A stretch of DNA of 64,000 nucleotides, taken from JBEBVQ01 sp037190845 (GTDB lineage Bacteria > Bacteroidota > Bacteroidia > Chitinophagales > Chitinophagaceae). The translations under genes and the position numbers were made by a program. The stretch spans positions 1 to 64,000 of the forward strand of contig JBBCJI010000027.1 of the NCBI GenBank assembly GCA_037190845.1, given 5' to 3'. Positions 44,182 to 53,473 of the stretch are shown piece by piece. Position 1 is the first letter of the stretch. Each line of letters starts with the position of its first letter. The notes beneath the pieces were generated by a model. The model worked only from the letters and a program-made list of their open reading frames with translations. It was not told the DNA's origin and did not search any database.

Positions 44182-47100
44182 CTATTGTTTTATAAATTTA
44201 TCTCTGAATAGTAAATAACGACCCGACACATCCGTAACCTGCAGGAAGTACACACCATTCATCAGACCACGTATATCTATGTATCGGTGAACTTCTGTAT
44301 CTGCGTAAACCACACGACCATCCAAAGAGAGCACTCGAACTGAAACAGGCTCCGCAGCCTCTATCTGCAGATAATCACTGACCGGGTTCGGATATATACG
44401 AATAGCAGTACGACCATAATTATCAACACTGACATTTTTAATCTGGCGGGACTCGGACATACCCACGCATCCGTTAGTGTCCGTAACAGAGACACTATAA
44501 GCCCCATCCAGCAAAGGAATATAGATTCTGTTATCCGCATCATCAATCTTCTGCTGATTACGATACCACTGATACGCAGTGTATCCGGAATCTGCACTCA
44601 ACTCCTTCCCGTCCCATTGTACAGACGGAACCGGAAGCGCATGCAATTTTATATCCGCTCCCGCACTATCCCGGCATGACATTATATTGTTTCGGGTTAC
44701 CACAACCTCATAAAAAGCTGCTTCAATTACTTCATAAAAAGAAGCTGAAGCATTGGGTATGACTGCATGATTACGCAGCCATTCATACGCGAGCCCCGTA
44801 TCTGTAGTTACTACCTCCAACCTTGCTTTACCGCCATCACAAAATGCAGTATCCCCGGGCAGGAATTGAAACAAAGGCTTATCATGCACTGTTACAAAAA
44901 CAGGGGCTGAGCTGTCTGTACAATTATTACCATCCGTAACTCTTACCGTATACCTCCCACTCTGTTCTGCAGTATATGTAGCTTGCCCTCCGACTACTGC
45001 CCCGTCTTTCAACCATTCGTAAACATGACCAGACAACGATCCGGCATCCAGTACTACATCTTCACCGGCGCAAATTTCAAGTGGTCCGGAGGCGTTTATA
45101 CTCGCTTGTGGCAAAGCATGAACGGTAAGCACAAGGGGTTGTGAAGTATGGACACAACCGGTAGCACTGTCCGTTACAGTTACAGTATAACTACCCGGCA
45201 GGTATAATTTATTTTCCCGGCTATCTCCCGATACCTGCGTAGTACCATTCTGCCAGTGATAGTAATATTTTGGTGCGCTACCGGGATTATCGGCAGACAC
45301 AGACAAAGTATCACCATCACAAATTGACTGAGCACCTGCCGGAGTCGTTACCGCTGTCGGAAGTGCTGCCACGTGTACATGGATCGTATCAGATACTACG
45401 GTACATGCTCCTTCTGTAAGCATAACTGTGTAGCTTCCACTCACCTTAACTGTATAATTAGAATCTGCACCCACCGCAGACGCTCCATTCTTCCATTGCC
45501 AGGCCGTAGCCACACCACGTTGCGCCCTTAGTATAACACTGTCGCCGGTGCAAATACCGATCGCACCCGCGGCAGGCACTGTTACGGCAGACAATCCGGA
45601 CTTCGTAACAGAAACCTGCGATGCCGAAGCCTGGCAAACCGGCGAAGTGTATATATCCACGGTATAATCTCCTGCATCTTTAACAACCAGCAGGGAATCA
45701 TCAGCACCTACATTGGTAGCGCCGCGCTTCCATTGATAATGTAAACCTGCCATAACCGGCGCCTTCAAAATCAGACTGTCGCCCGGGCAAATATGAGTCG
45801 AACCACTGTAGGAAATAACAGCCGGCGGAAGCGGGCATGGATTGACAGGCTGCTTGGCTGCAAGTTTCCATAGGTCATTAAGATATGTCGTATTTACCCT
45901 GCCCGTAGCGCCATAACCATACGCCCCCAACATCCAGAAATTCCCATCAGCATCGCTCCAGGACGGGCCGGGATAACGTGATCCGGGATATAAATCGTCT
46001 CCCTGTACTCCCTTAGCACCATAAGCCCCATTCATTTCTCTGGTTTGAAAACCCTTCATCCAGCTCCAAAAGCCCGTCACCGGATCATATTTCCAGACAT
46101 CTGTATAACGATCCGCACCAGTACGGGCGCCACTGAACAACCAAAATTTCCCATTTACATCTATCCAACTGGCAGCGGAAAATCTTGCTCCCGGATTCCG
46201 GGCTGCTGCCGCCTCTCCTTTCGTGCCATAATCCGGATTCGCGTTGACAGCATTGCCGCCGACCACAAAGCTCATTGACTTTGTTACAGGATCGAATTTC
46301 CAAAGGTCATTCAGCGGACCTTCTGTAGCACCCGTTGCACCGCGACCGTATCCTCCAAATATCCAAACGATTTCCTGATCATCCTGCCATAATATCACGC
46401 TCGATCTTGCTCCCGGCCATTGTGGAGCCGTGCCATATTTTCCGTTAGCTCTCACTACAGAGTCTCCACCCTGAAATGTCCAGGCATTAGTAGTTACATT
46501 ATACATCCAAAGATCATTCAATATCGCTCTGGTAGTATTTTTAGCATAACCGGTCCCCGAAAACATCCATAAATTATTATCCTTATCCACCCAAGTTCCG
46601 GGGGCATTCCGCGCACCAGGTCTCATGCCGGCTCCATGATACGTACCTGTCCTTATCCCAAGCGTATCACCATCTACCCAAGTCCACCATTCGGTAACGG
46701 GATCAAATTTCCACAGATCGTTGTAATCAAGCGGTGTACTCCCAGCCCCTGCATAGCCATATCCACCATAAAACCAAAAGTTACCTGCGGTATCCACCCA
46801 CTTGGCTGCACTTGTCCGCGGGGGTGGATAATTGGTAGCTGCAGGAACACCTTTCTGACCATAGACACCCGTTAACACACGTGTCTGGGATCCGCCTATC
46901 CAAGTCCATTGATTAGCGACCGGATTATATTTCCAGAATTCATTCATCAACTGTGCCGCGCTTTCTCCAGGCATAAAACCCTGGCCCCCGTAAATCCATA
47001 AATTTCCGCTTTTATCCTTCCACCACATCGACCCGCTACGTGCCCCGGGTCTTGTCGTATCAGAAGCGGTGCCTTTTGCTCCATATACGCTGATCAGATT

Positions 47101-47229
47101 TGTTGCCGAATCACCATGTATCCAGGCCCACTGAGCGGTGGTGTCCGTAACCTGTGCTTGCAAAAAGACAGGGCTTCCCGTCAAACAAAAAACAGTAATT
47201 AGTAAAAAGAGTAAAAATGCTTTCTTCAT
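44182..47229 (-). CDS. Kelch-repeat T9SS cargo protein with Ig-like modules
   Basis: This 1015-residue protein has a signal peptide ending FLQAQ. About six Kelch-type blades follow, each with a core like LWKFDPVTEWWTWVDG and a YG.KG....PGAR spacer. From about residue 455 there are six Ig-like modules, each beginning near a CPGDSL or CTGDSV type turn and ending SYTV.V.....C. The last 75 residues (IRIYPNPVSDYLQIE ... FRDKFIKQ) are a type-A T9SS sorting domain. It is predicted to be exported and anchored to the cell surface. The ligand is not known. Confidence 0.87.
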   Translation of the reverse strand: MKKAFLLFLLITVFCLTGSPVFLQAQVTDTTAQWAWIHGDSATNLISVYGAKGTASDTTRPGARSGSMWWKDKSGNLWIYGGQGFMPGESAAQLMNEFWKYNPVANQWTWIGGSQTRVLTGVYGQKGVPAATNYPPPRTSAAKWVDTAGNFWFYGGYGYAGAGSTPLDYNDLWKFDPVTEWWTWVDGDTLGIRTGTYHGAGMRPGARNAPGTWVDKDNNLWMFSGTGYAKNTTRAILNDLWMYNVTTNAWTFQGGDSVVRANGKYGTAPQWPGARSSVILWQDDQEIVWIFGGYGRGATGATEGPLNDLWKFDPVTKSMSFVVGGNAVNANPDYGTKGEAAAARNPGARFSAASWIDVNGKFWLFSGARTGADRYTDVWKYDPVTGFWSWMKGFQTREMNGAYGAKGVQGDDLYPGSRYPGPSWSDADGNFWMLGAYGYGATGRVNTTYLNDLWKLAAKQPVNPCPLPPAVISYSGSTHICPGDSLILKAPVMAGLHYQWKRGATNVGADDSLLVVKDAGDYTVDIYTSPVCQASASQVSVTKSGLSAVTVPAAGAIGICTGDSVILRAQRGVATAWQWKNGASAVGADSNYTVKVSGSYTVMLTEGACTVVSDTIHVHVAALPTAVTTPAGAQSICDGDTLSVSADNPGSAPKYYYHWQNGTTQVSGDSRENKLYLPGSYTVTVTDSATGCVHTSQPLVLTVHALPQASINASGPLEICAGEDVVLDAGSLSGHVYEWLKDGAVVGGQATYTAEQSGRYTVRVTDGNNCTDSSAPVFVTVHDKPLFQFLPGDTAFCDGGKARLEVVTTDTGLAYEWLRNHAVIPNASASFYEVIEAAFYEVVVTRNNIMSCRDSAGADIKLHALPVPSVQWDGKELSADSGYTAYQWYRNQQKIDDADNRIYIPLLDGAYSVSVTDTNGCVGMSESRQIKNVSVDNYGRTAIRIYPNPVSDYLQIEAAEPVSVRVLSLDGRVVYADTEVHRYIDIRGLMNGVYFLQVTDVSGRYLLFRDKFIKQ

Positions 47230-47671
47230 GATATTTATTTAGCAGAAAAACGAATCCCTTGATATCCCTGACACAATAAATAATTGGCCGCCGGAAAAGG
47301 TTTTTTGAATTGAATTCAAAGGTATCCGTCTATACAACCACACACAATACCATAAACATATGAAGCAGAGAACATGCCAGCAGGTAATAGTTTCACGAGG
47401 GAGTTCATCGTTCTACCCCAAGACAGAACGGCTACCACTGTGCCATTACGCCTACCCTGAACCTAACTCAGGGACCTTGATCCGACATGCCTGAAATAAA
47501 ACGATGCTTTACAGGGATCGTCCTGATAATATGCGATTGCGGCTCAAGGCCGCAATGACAAGTGATTGTGTGCGTAGGAGCCTTTAATGATGCTTCCGGC
47601 AGAAAAAACCAATACAAAATGCGATGTCTCTATTTTTTATTTTTTCCGGGCAACAGTGATTGATAGTTGCA
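47230..47671. other. Spacer with a GCGGCTCAAGGCCGC hairpin
   Basis: This 442-base spacer has no gene. It carries the hairpin ATTGCGGCTCAAGGCCGCAAT at 47536-47556, next to TGCGAT and TGACAA, the same setting as the hairpin at 11088-11108. The rest is unremarkable; the Kelch gene promoter should lie at its left end. Confidence 0.5.
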
Positions 47672-48307
47672 TTAAATCTCTCCCTTCATCACTTTATTGA
47701 TCACCTGTGTCTTGCTGTTTACGTGCAATTTTTTGTAGATGTTCTTTATATGCGTCCGTACCGTACCAATAGACATAGTCAGCCGGTCGGCAATAAGTTT
47801 ATAGCTTAACCCTTCCGTCAAACCTTGTACAATCTGCTTTTCTCTCGGAGAAAGAATTTCTGCTTCGTTACGTTTGGAAGGCGCAAAATAATCAATCACT
47901 TTTCTGGCAATAGATGGTGACATATAGCTACCGCCATCCCTGATCTCCATAACTGCCTTCAGGAGTTCAAGCAGCGGCGTCCCTTTCAACACGTAACCGG
48001 AAGCGCCGGCACAAAGGGATTTAAAAATCCGGTCGCTGTCATTAAATACGGTAAGCATGATAATATCCATGTCCGGATACATGGACTTTGTCTTCTTGAT
48101 CCCTTCAATACCACTCATACCGGGCAATCCGATATCACAAAGAATAATCTCCGGCCTGTCTCCCGTTTCATCAATCCGCTGGAAAAACGCCTCCATGCTT
48201 CCAACCGACCATACCTCTGAAACTAACTGCTGGCTACCAAAAAATTCATGCAGATTCTCTCGTACATTTTTCGCGTCCTCAATGATTGCCATCTTCATAA
48301 TCCTCAT
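47672..48307 (-). CDS. LuxR/NarL-type response regulator
   Basis: This 211-residue protein has a receiver domain with phospho-acceptor Asp58 in EIILCDIGLPGMSG, a conserved Lys near residue 108 (VLKGTP) and a LuxR-type helix-turn-helix (LSPREKQIVQGLTEGLSYKLIADRL). It lies 56 bases after the propeller histidine kinase on the same strand and is its cognate regulator by position. ATGs at residues 1, 4 and 6 are all possible starts. The large Kelch and Ig-like cargo genes follow it downstream and could be targets. Confidence 0.9.
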   Translation of the reverse strand: MRIMKMAIIEDAKNVRENLHEFFGSQQLVSEVWSVGSMEAFFQRIDETGDRPEIILCDIGLPGMSGIEGIKKTKSMYPDMDIIMLTVFNDSDRIFKSLCAGASGYVLKGTPLLELLKAVMEIRDGGSYMSPSIARKVIDYFAPSKRNEAEILSPREKQIVQGLTEGLSYKLIADRLTMSIGTVRTHIKNIYKKLHVNSKTQVINKVMKGEI

Positions 48308-48363
48308 TATTACGGGTTAACCTGCAAAGGTTGTCATTATGGGCTATACTGTCACTACCATTT

Positions 48364-51357
48364 TCATGGGAGGGGGCCTTTACCTAACCAGAGACTAAAT
48401 CGTCCTTTTTCACATTGGTACGAAAAACTGCCGCCAATCTTTGACGCTCTCATTTTTATATTTTTCAGGCCCTGCCCGGAAGACCTGTCGGGCGTACATT
48501 TCTCAACCCCGTCATTGACAACTTTCAAATGAAAACCACTCTGGCTGTAATAAAAAGAAATATCCACACTTGTCGCCTGCGCGTGCTTCATAATATTGTG
48601 TACTGCTTCCTTGAAAATCAGATATATCTGCTGACGGGTTTCTGCCGGCATTTTCTGTTTATGAGATACTATCTCCGAAGAAAAATTCAGTTCAATATTA
48701 GCCGGCAGAAATATTTCTTCTGCATGCTCCCGGATACGATCCGAAAGGCTGCCGGAAAAATCATTCCGTACATCTATAGCCCAGAGAATATCGCTCATGG
48801 AAGAGGTTGCATCCTGGCTGAGCGCTACTATTTTATCCAGCTTCTGCTCATTTACCTTACCCACGTTTCCGCTGATCCTGAGATTACCTGAAAACAATGA
48901 GATCTCCGTGAGCAGACTACCCACATCATCATGGAGGTCACTGGCAATCTGTAAGCGCAACCGTTCAAGCGATCTTATATTCCTCAGCTTCACATAGAAG
49001 AATAAAACGATACCCCCTCCCGTGATCACCAGCAAAAGCGGATAAAACCACCAGGCTTTATATATCGGTTGTTTCACCACCAGATGAAACAACAATTCAT
49101 TCGCAGCAGGTGTACCTCCTGCACTTGTGGCTTTTACCTGAATCGTGTATCGCCCATGTGGCATACCACCCAAACGGATCACCGGATTGCCCTGCAGCGC
49201 TACCCAATCATCAGACAACTCCCGGATACGATATGAAAAATTGTTGTTTTCCGGATCCTTGTAATCACTAAGTCCCAGGTTAAATACCAGCGGCGCATTG
49301 GAAGAATACATGACCAATTCCTCTCCTTCTCCTTTAAAATGCTGAATGGAAAGACCTTTCTCTCCTTTCTCAGACCAACCAGAAACCGGTGTCACAAATA
49401 AGCGTGGGACGGAAACTCCGGGATCCGGAATCTGATCCGGATAAAAAGCTACCATACCATTCACGCCGCCAAAATACATCTTACCCGATGATGCCCGATA
49501 GAAAGAAGACTGATTAAACTCATTACTGTTTAACCCTTCCGAAATATAATAGTTGAAAAAAATTCCTTTAGCCTTATTATACCGACTCAAACCATTGTAA
49601 GTACTGAACCATCGGTTATCGGCAGTATCTGTCAACATACCATATACGATATCACTACATATCCCGTTTGCTCCTTTGTTTAGAATAGTGACGCTGCCGA
49701 CAGAAAGATCAACCACATTGATCCCATTACCGTTTGTACCTATCCACAGTTGTCCATTAGAATCTTCTTCAGCAAAGAAAATATCATTACTGGAAACCGC
49801 CGGTTTTGATTGCATATGGAAATGCTTCAAAACACCTTTTTTGGTATGAATGAGAAAAACCCCATTGTCTGTAGACACCCACAACTTCTCCGGATGGGCT
49901 GCTCTGGAAATATAACGAACCATTCGCTTGCCAATATTGTATTTATCCTTCCGATGATGTACAATAGCCCCGCTGGATAAATCGTAACTCACCAGACCAT
50001 TGTTGGAGCCAATCCAGATTATGCCCGCTTCGTCACGACATAGTGCGTAGGTTCTTGTAACATTTTTCAAAATTGCCCGATTATAAAAATCAATTTCAAA
50101 CTTCTTCTTTTTTTTATCAAATCTGTAAAATTGCATAAAATGGGATGCCACGTAAATATATCCGTCACCTCCATCCAATAATGCAAATGGTGTGGCAGGG
50201 ATTTTCATCTCATTGTAATCAATTATTTCATACCGTTGCCATTTCCCCAGAAGAGTAGAAAAATAATATAGTCCAAATCCACCGCCAGCCCATAAATCCC
50301 CATTGACATCTGCTATCATGCCACGCATAGTAGCAGGCGGAGACTGATCAGGCAATATCCGTTCAAACAGCGCTGCATCCTGCCTGATCTTAATAATACC
50401 ACTGGTGGATCCAATCCATAAGATCTCCTCTTCATCCTGAAAAACACATAAAAAACGTGCATGAATGTTTGAAGAAAGTAAATTTTGACTGGCTATATCA
50501 TTTATATGTCCCGTACGTAAGTCTACAGATAACAGGTGACCCGGCCCGTTTGAAACATGTAATAGTTCCCCGCGAATATTCATTAAAGGTTCACCCGACC
50601 ACCCATGCCTCTCTGGCATCATTCCGGATATATGATACTCCATTTCATTCCGATCATAAAAAAAAGACAAACGGTTCCTGTATGCAATAAAAACAGAGTC
50701 TCCATAATTTTTCGTAAAAAAAGGAACATCATCATACTTATAGCTTACTGATATTGTATCCACCATCCCGGATAACAACGATAACCGGAACAAGCCTGAA
50801 GAATAATAAGTGCAGAACAAGAGTGAAGAGTCTGTTTCCCAGGCGAGATCCCTTGCATATAACCCAATACGCTCACTTTCGTTCCGCAGCCTGTATACTA
50901 AACGTACATTCTTTGCTGTCTGATCTACAACAGCAATCTCGCCGGTCTGGTATGCCACATAGACCGTCTTGTCCGGAGCTGTTAATAACGCAGTGATACG
51001 TCCGCCGTTCCACTCCTCCGTTGCTCCCAGATACCTGAGACACCCTCCATCTTCAATAACATACAACCCCTTATCCGTACCAATCCATATCTTATTTATG
51101 ACCTCCTGATATTCCAGATGTGTAATGATCAGCTTACTGAGTTCAGGATAAGGCCGGGTAAAATTATACCCGTCATACATATTCAAACCATTTGCCGTGC
51201 CGATCCACATCAAACCATCACGGCTTTTTATGATCCCGGTAATATGGTCATTCGATAACCCGTCTGACTTATTAAGCACCTCAACTTTTGCATGAAGTAC
51301 CGGCATGTTAAGCACAAGCAAAAAAATACACCAGACCCAATTCTTTACATGTATCAT
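48364..51357 (-). CDS. Two-component regulator propeller sensor histidine kinase
   Basis: This protein of about 997 residues has a signal peptide (WVWCIFLLVLNMPVLHA), a periplasmic double-propeller region with repeats of the form GLMWIGTANGLNMYDG, IWIGTDKGLYV and LWIGTNGNGINVV, and a Y_Y_Y domain. One membrane helix (WWFYPLLLVITGGGIVLFFYV) leads to the HisKA_3 box SDLHDDVGSLL with the phospho-accepting His. A HATPase domain follows, with KIVALSQ and VNDGVEKC...GLKNIKMRA. Unlike many Bacteroidota hybrids, it lacks a receiver or AraC domain and must use the separate LuxR-type regulator. I chose the start at 51357 to match the signal peptide; the frame extends to 51399. Confidence 0.86.
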   Translation of the reverse strand: MIHVKNWVWCIFLLVLNMPVLHAKVEVLNKSDGLSNDHITGIIKSRDGLMWIGTANGLNMYDGYNFTRPYPELSKLIITHLEYQEVINKIWIGTDKGLYVIEDGGCLRYLGATEEWNGGRITALLTAPDKTVYVAYQTGEIAVVDQTAKNVRLVYRLRNESERIGLYARDLAWETDSSLLFCTYYSSGLFRLSLLSGMVDTISVSYKYDDVPFFTKNYGDSVFIAYRNRLSFFYDRNEMEYHISGMMPERHGWSGEPLMNIRGELLHVSNGPGHLLSVDLRTGHINDIASQNLLSSNIHARFLCVFQDEEEILWIGSTSGIIKIRQDAALFERILPDQSPPATMRGMIADVNGDLWAGGGFGLYYFSTLLGKWQRYEIIDYNEMKIPATPFALLDGGDGYIYVASHFMQFYRFDKKKKKFEIDFYNRAILKNVTRTYALCRDEAGIIWIGSNNGLVSYDLSSGAIVHHRKDKYNIGKRMVRYISRAAHPEKLWVSTDNGVFLIHTKKGVLKHFHMQSKPAVSSNDIFFAEEDSNGQLWIGTNGNGINVVDLSVGSVTILNKGANGICSDIVYGMLTDTADNRWFSTYNGLSRYNKAKGIFFNYYISEGLNSNEFNQSSFYRASSGKMYFGGVNGMVAFYPDQIPDPGVSVPRLFVTPVSGWSEKGEKGLSIQHFKGEGEELVMYSSNAPLVFNLGLSDYKDPENNNFSYRIRELSDDWVALQGNPVIRLGGMPHGRYTIQVKATSAGGTPAANELLFHLVVKQPIYKAWWFYPLLLVITGGGIVLFFYVKLRNIRSLERLRLQIASDLHDDVGSLLTEISLFSGNLRISGNVGKVNEQKLDKIVALSQDATSSMSDILWAIDVRNDFSGSLSDRIREHAEEIFLPANIELNFSSEIVSHKQKMPAETRQQIYLIFKEAVHNIMKHAQATSVDISFYYSQSGFHLKVVNDGVEKCTPDRSSGQGLKNIKMRASKIGGSFSYQCEKGRFSLWLGKGPLP

Positions 51358-51529
51358 TTTGTCAAACGGAAACGATTTTGAAAAAGAGAGAAAAGCCAAT
51401 TTAAAACTTTTTAAAAATAAAAGACAAAAAATTAAATATTGGCATATATACCATTATCTGAATTGCTCCATTATTCCAAATAAAATTGTTAAAAATAGTA
51501 CCTTGCATTATAAAGTACCATACTTAACC

Positions 51530-51537
51530 TATATTTG
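51530..51537 (+). promoter_or_regulatory. Putative -7 promoter box of padR-pspC
   Basis: TATATTTG is an exact TAnnTTTG match 17 bases before the padR start. Just upstream, AGTACC occurs twice 17 bases apart, a possible site for PadR itself. Confidence 0.5.
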
Positions 51538-51554
51538 CATCACAAATTACAGGC

Positions 51555-51884
51555 ATGACCATTGGCAATACAGAATCCCAGATGCGCAAAGGGCTGCTTG
51601 AACTGTGTATTCTGGGCATCATACGAAAAGAAAAAGAAGCCTATCCGAGCGATATTCTGGAACAATTAAAAATGGCCAGAATGGTGGTATTGGAAGGCAC
51701 GCTATATCCACTGCTTACCCGTCTTAAAAATGCCGGCATGCTGGATTACCGATGGGAAGAATCTCCTTCCGGCCCACCCCGCAAGTATTATTCTCTGACC
51801 AAAAGCGGACTAAAATTCTATATGCAACTCCATACCGCGTGGCAGGAATTACGTCATACTATTGATCACATTACCGAACCATAA
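51555..51884 (+). CDS. PadR-family transcriptional regulator
   Basis: This 109-residue winged-helix protein has the PadR core ELCILGIIRKEKEAYPSDILEQL, the wing segment VVLEGTLYPLLTRLKNAGMLDYRW and the family signature GPPRKYYSLT. It is a small PadR-s1 type repressor that dimerises through its C-terminal helix. The gene is 14 bases upstream of a PspC-domain gene, so the pair forms one operon and the regulator probably controls it. Ligand unknown. Confidence 0.88.
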   Translation: MTIGNTESQMRKGLLELCILGIIRKEKEAYPSDILEQLKMARMVVLEGTLYPLLTRLKNAGMLDYRWEESPSGPPRKYYSLTKSGLKFYMQLHTAWQELRHTIDHITEP

Positions 51885-51898
51885 CAAAAACTGTTATT

Positions 51899-52570
51899 AT
51901 GCAACGCATCATCCAGATTAACATAGCAGGCCGTCTGATTCCGATAGAAGAAGATGCTTACCAGTCACTCAAAGCGTATATCGCATCACTCGAACAACAG
52001 TTCGCTAATGAAGAAGGAAAAGACGAAATCATTCAGGATATCGAATACCGTATAGCGGAACTTTTCAGCTTCCGGCTCCAAACCGGGGCCCCCGCGATTG
52101 ACCTGGCCGATGTACGGAAAGTGATCGAAACGCTCGGACCGGCGCACGACCTGGGCGATCATAACAATTATATAAACCCCAATGTGCCGGCACATTATAC
52201 CAACAAACAGAGGGAGGAAAAGACAGATACTACCAAAGCGGGAAGAAAGCTATACCGCAATCCCCACAACAGGATGCTGGGCGGAGTATGCGGTGGAATC
52301 GGCCGGTATTTCGACATTGATCCGGTGATCATACGACTAATTTTTGCTCTGTTTTTCATATTTGCAGGCGCAGGATTGCTGGTATATATTGTTGCATGGA
52401 TCGTCATACCTGTAGCCAAAACACCACAGCAACTGGAAGAGATGCATTCAGGCAATCCTGTCAGTATTCACGACATGGCGCAAAACATGAGCGAAGAACT
52501 ACATGAGCTGAAGAAACGTGGAGAAAAAATGAGCCGTGAATTGCGGGATTTTTTCAGCAGGAAAAAATAG
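51899..52570 (+). CDS. PspC-domain membrane protein
   Basis: This 223-residue protein has a soluble N-terminal region of about 95 residues (IIQINIAGRLIPIEEDAYQSL). The PspC domain follows at about 115-180, with RMLGGVCGGIGRYFDIDPVIIRLIF and one or two membrane helices. The C-terminal region is charged and coiled (MSEELHELKKRGEKMSREL). PspC proteins sense or relieve inner-membrane stress and, in Enterobacteria, help control PspF. Here there is no pspA nearby, but a PadR regulator heads the operon, an arrangement known from other Bacteroidota. Confidence 0.82.
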   Translation: MQRIIQINIAGRLIPIEEDAYQSLKAYIASLEQQFANEEGKDEIIQDIEYRIAELFSFRLQTGAPAIDLADVRKVIETLGPAHDLGDHNNYINPNVPAHYTNKQREEKTDTTKAGRKLYRNPHNRMLGGVCGGIGRYFDIDPVIIRLIFALFFIFAGAGLLVYIVAWIVIPVAKTPQQLEEMHSGNPVSIHDMAQNMSEELHELKKRGEKMSRELRDFFSRKK

Positions 52571-52590
52571 CACACATTATCACAAAATCC

Positions 52591-53070
52591 GGGTGCAATT
52601 CAAATCATCGATCCGGCCTATAATCGGTTGCATGGATCAATCAGAAGGGTTGACAAGACCTTAAAACGTTCACCAGTGAACAGCATACATCATAGTTCTG
52701 CTCCGCTACCATTGAAGTACGTTGCAATTTAATGGTGAGCAACACCCCTCTCTGTCTCCCCTCAATGGGAGACGATCACTTTGTAGCCATCGACGTACTT
52801 CTGCTCGTGCCACGATGTGATCATCCCTCATCGAGGAGGGAATGAGGGAGGTGTTCCTTACACTATGAAAACTTCATTGCCTTTCCTATATATCCTCACC
52901 GTCATTCTTATTATTGTTTAGCTGAGCAAAATAAGGACTGCCCATGACAGTTTATGTTCTCATTAACATCGAAATTGAAGAGGGATTTGTTCATACAGGT
53001 CCTGTTTTACAATCCTGCATCAGCAACTTCTCTTATATCTTGTCATTGGGTAGCTAAAATTTGAATTGCG
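52591..53070. mobile_element. Possible MITE-like element with 15-bp terminal inverted repeats
   Basis: GGGTGCAATTCAAAT at 52591-52605 and ATTTGAATTGCGCCC at 53056-53070 are inverted copies with one mismatch; ATCACAAAAT-like words also occur outside both ends. The 480-bp stretch has no gene. Inside is a further long imperfect inverted repeat (about 52738-52780 against 52817-52855) built from CCCCTC/GAGGG words. Boundaries and mobility are inferred only from the repeats. Confidence 0.45.
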
Positions 53071-53137
53071 CCCTCCACCTGTTATATTTTGTGACCAAAC
53101 AGGCTTAACTTTAGACAGTAAAAAAACTGTTCTTGCA

Positions 53138-53473
53138 ATGCCTTACACAGAAGAACCCATGGTAAACGTGATTGCCATATTAAGGACACGAGGATACACC
53201 GAAAACTTTAACCTGCTGGAAGAAAACCTGTCTTACAAAAAAGGCGGAGAGCCCGTAGATCTTAACGATATTGTTATTGATAAAACATACCGTTTTTCCG
53301 GTATGAATGATGTGGCAGACGAAGCCATCTTATATGCCATGACACATAAAAAAGACGGGGTAAAAGGAATATTCGTGAATGGTTACGGTATTTATTCCGA
53401 CGAAGGCGCAAACCGCGTAATCAATCAAATTGAAGTACATGAAGATGATAATGACGAGTGGCTAAAACCCTGA
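53138..53473 (+). CDS. Small conserved protein, often labelled phosphoribosylpyrophosphate synthetase
   Basis: This 111-residue protein has the shape of a Bacteroidota family sometimes annotated as phosphoribosylpyrophosphate synthetase: a LRTRGYTENFNLLEENL segment, DKTYRFSGMND, and the GVKGIFVNGYGIYSDE stretch. It has no PRPP-synthase active-site motifs and is far too short, so that label is likely wrong and its function is unknown. The first ATG of the frame (53066) overlaps the inverted repeat at 53056-53070; I use 53138, just after a TAACTTTA box. It ends one base before the convergent AraC-family gene. Confidence 0.75.
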   Translation: MPYTEEPMVNVIAILRTRGYTENFNLLEENLSYKKGGEPVDLNDIVIDKTYRFSGMNDVADEAILYAMTHKKDGVKGIFVNGYGIYSDEGANRVINQIEVHEDDNDEWLKP

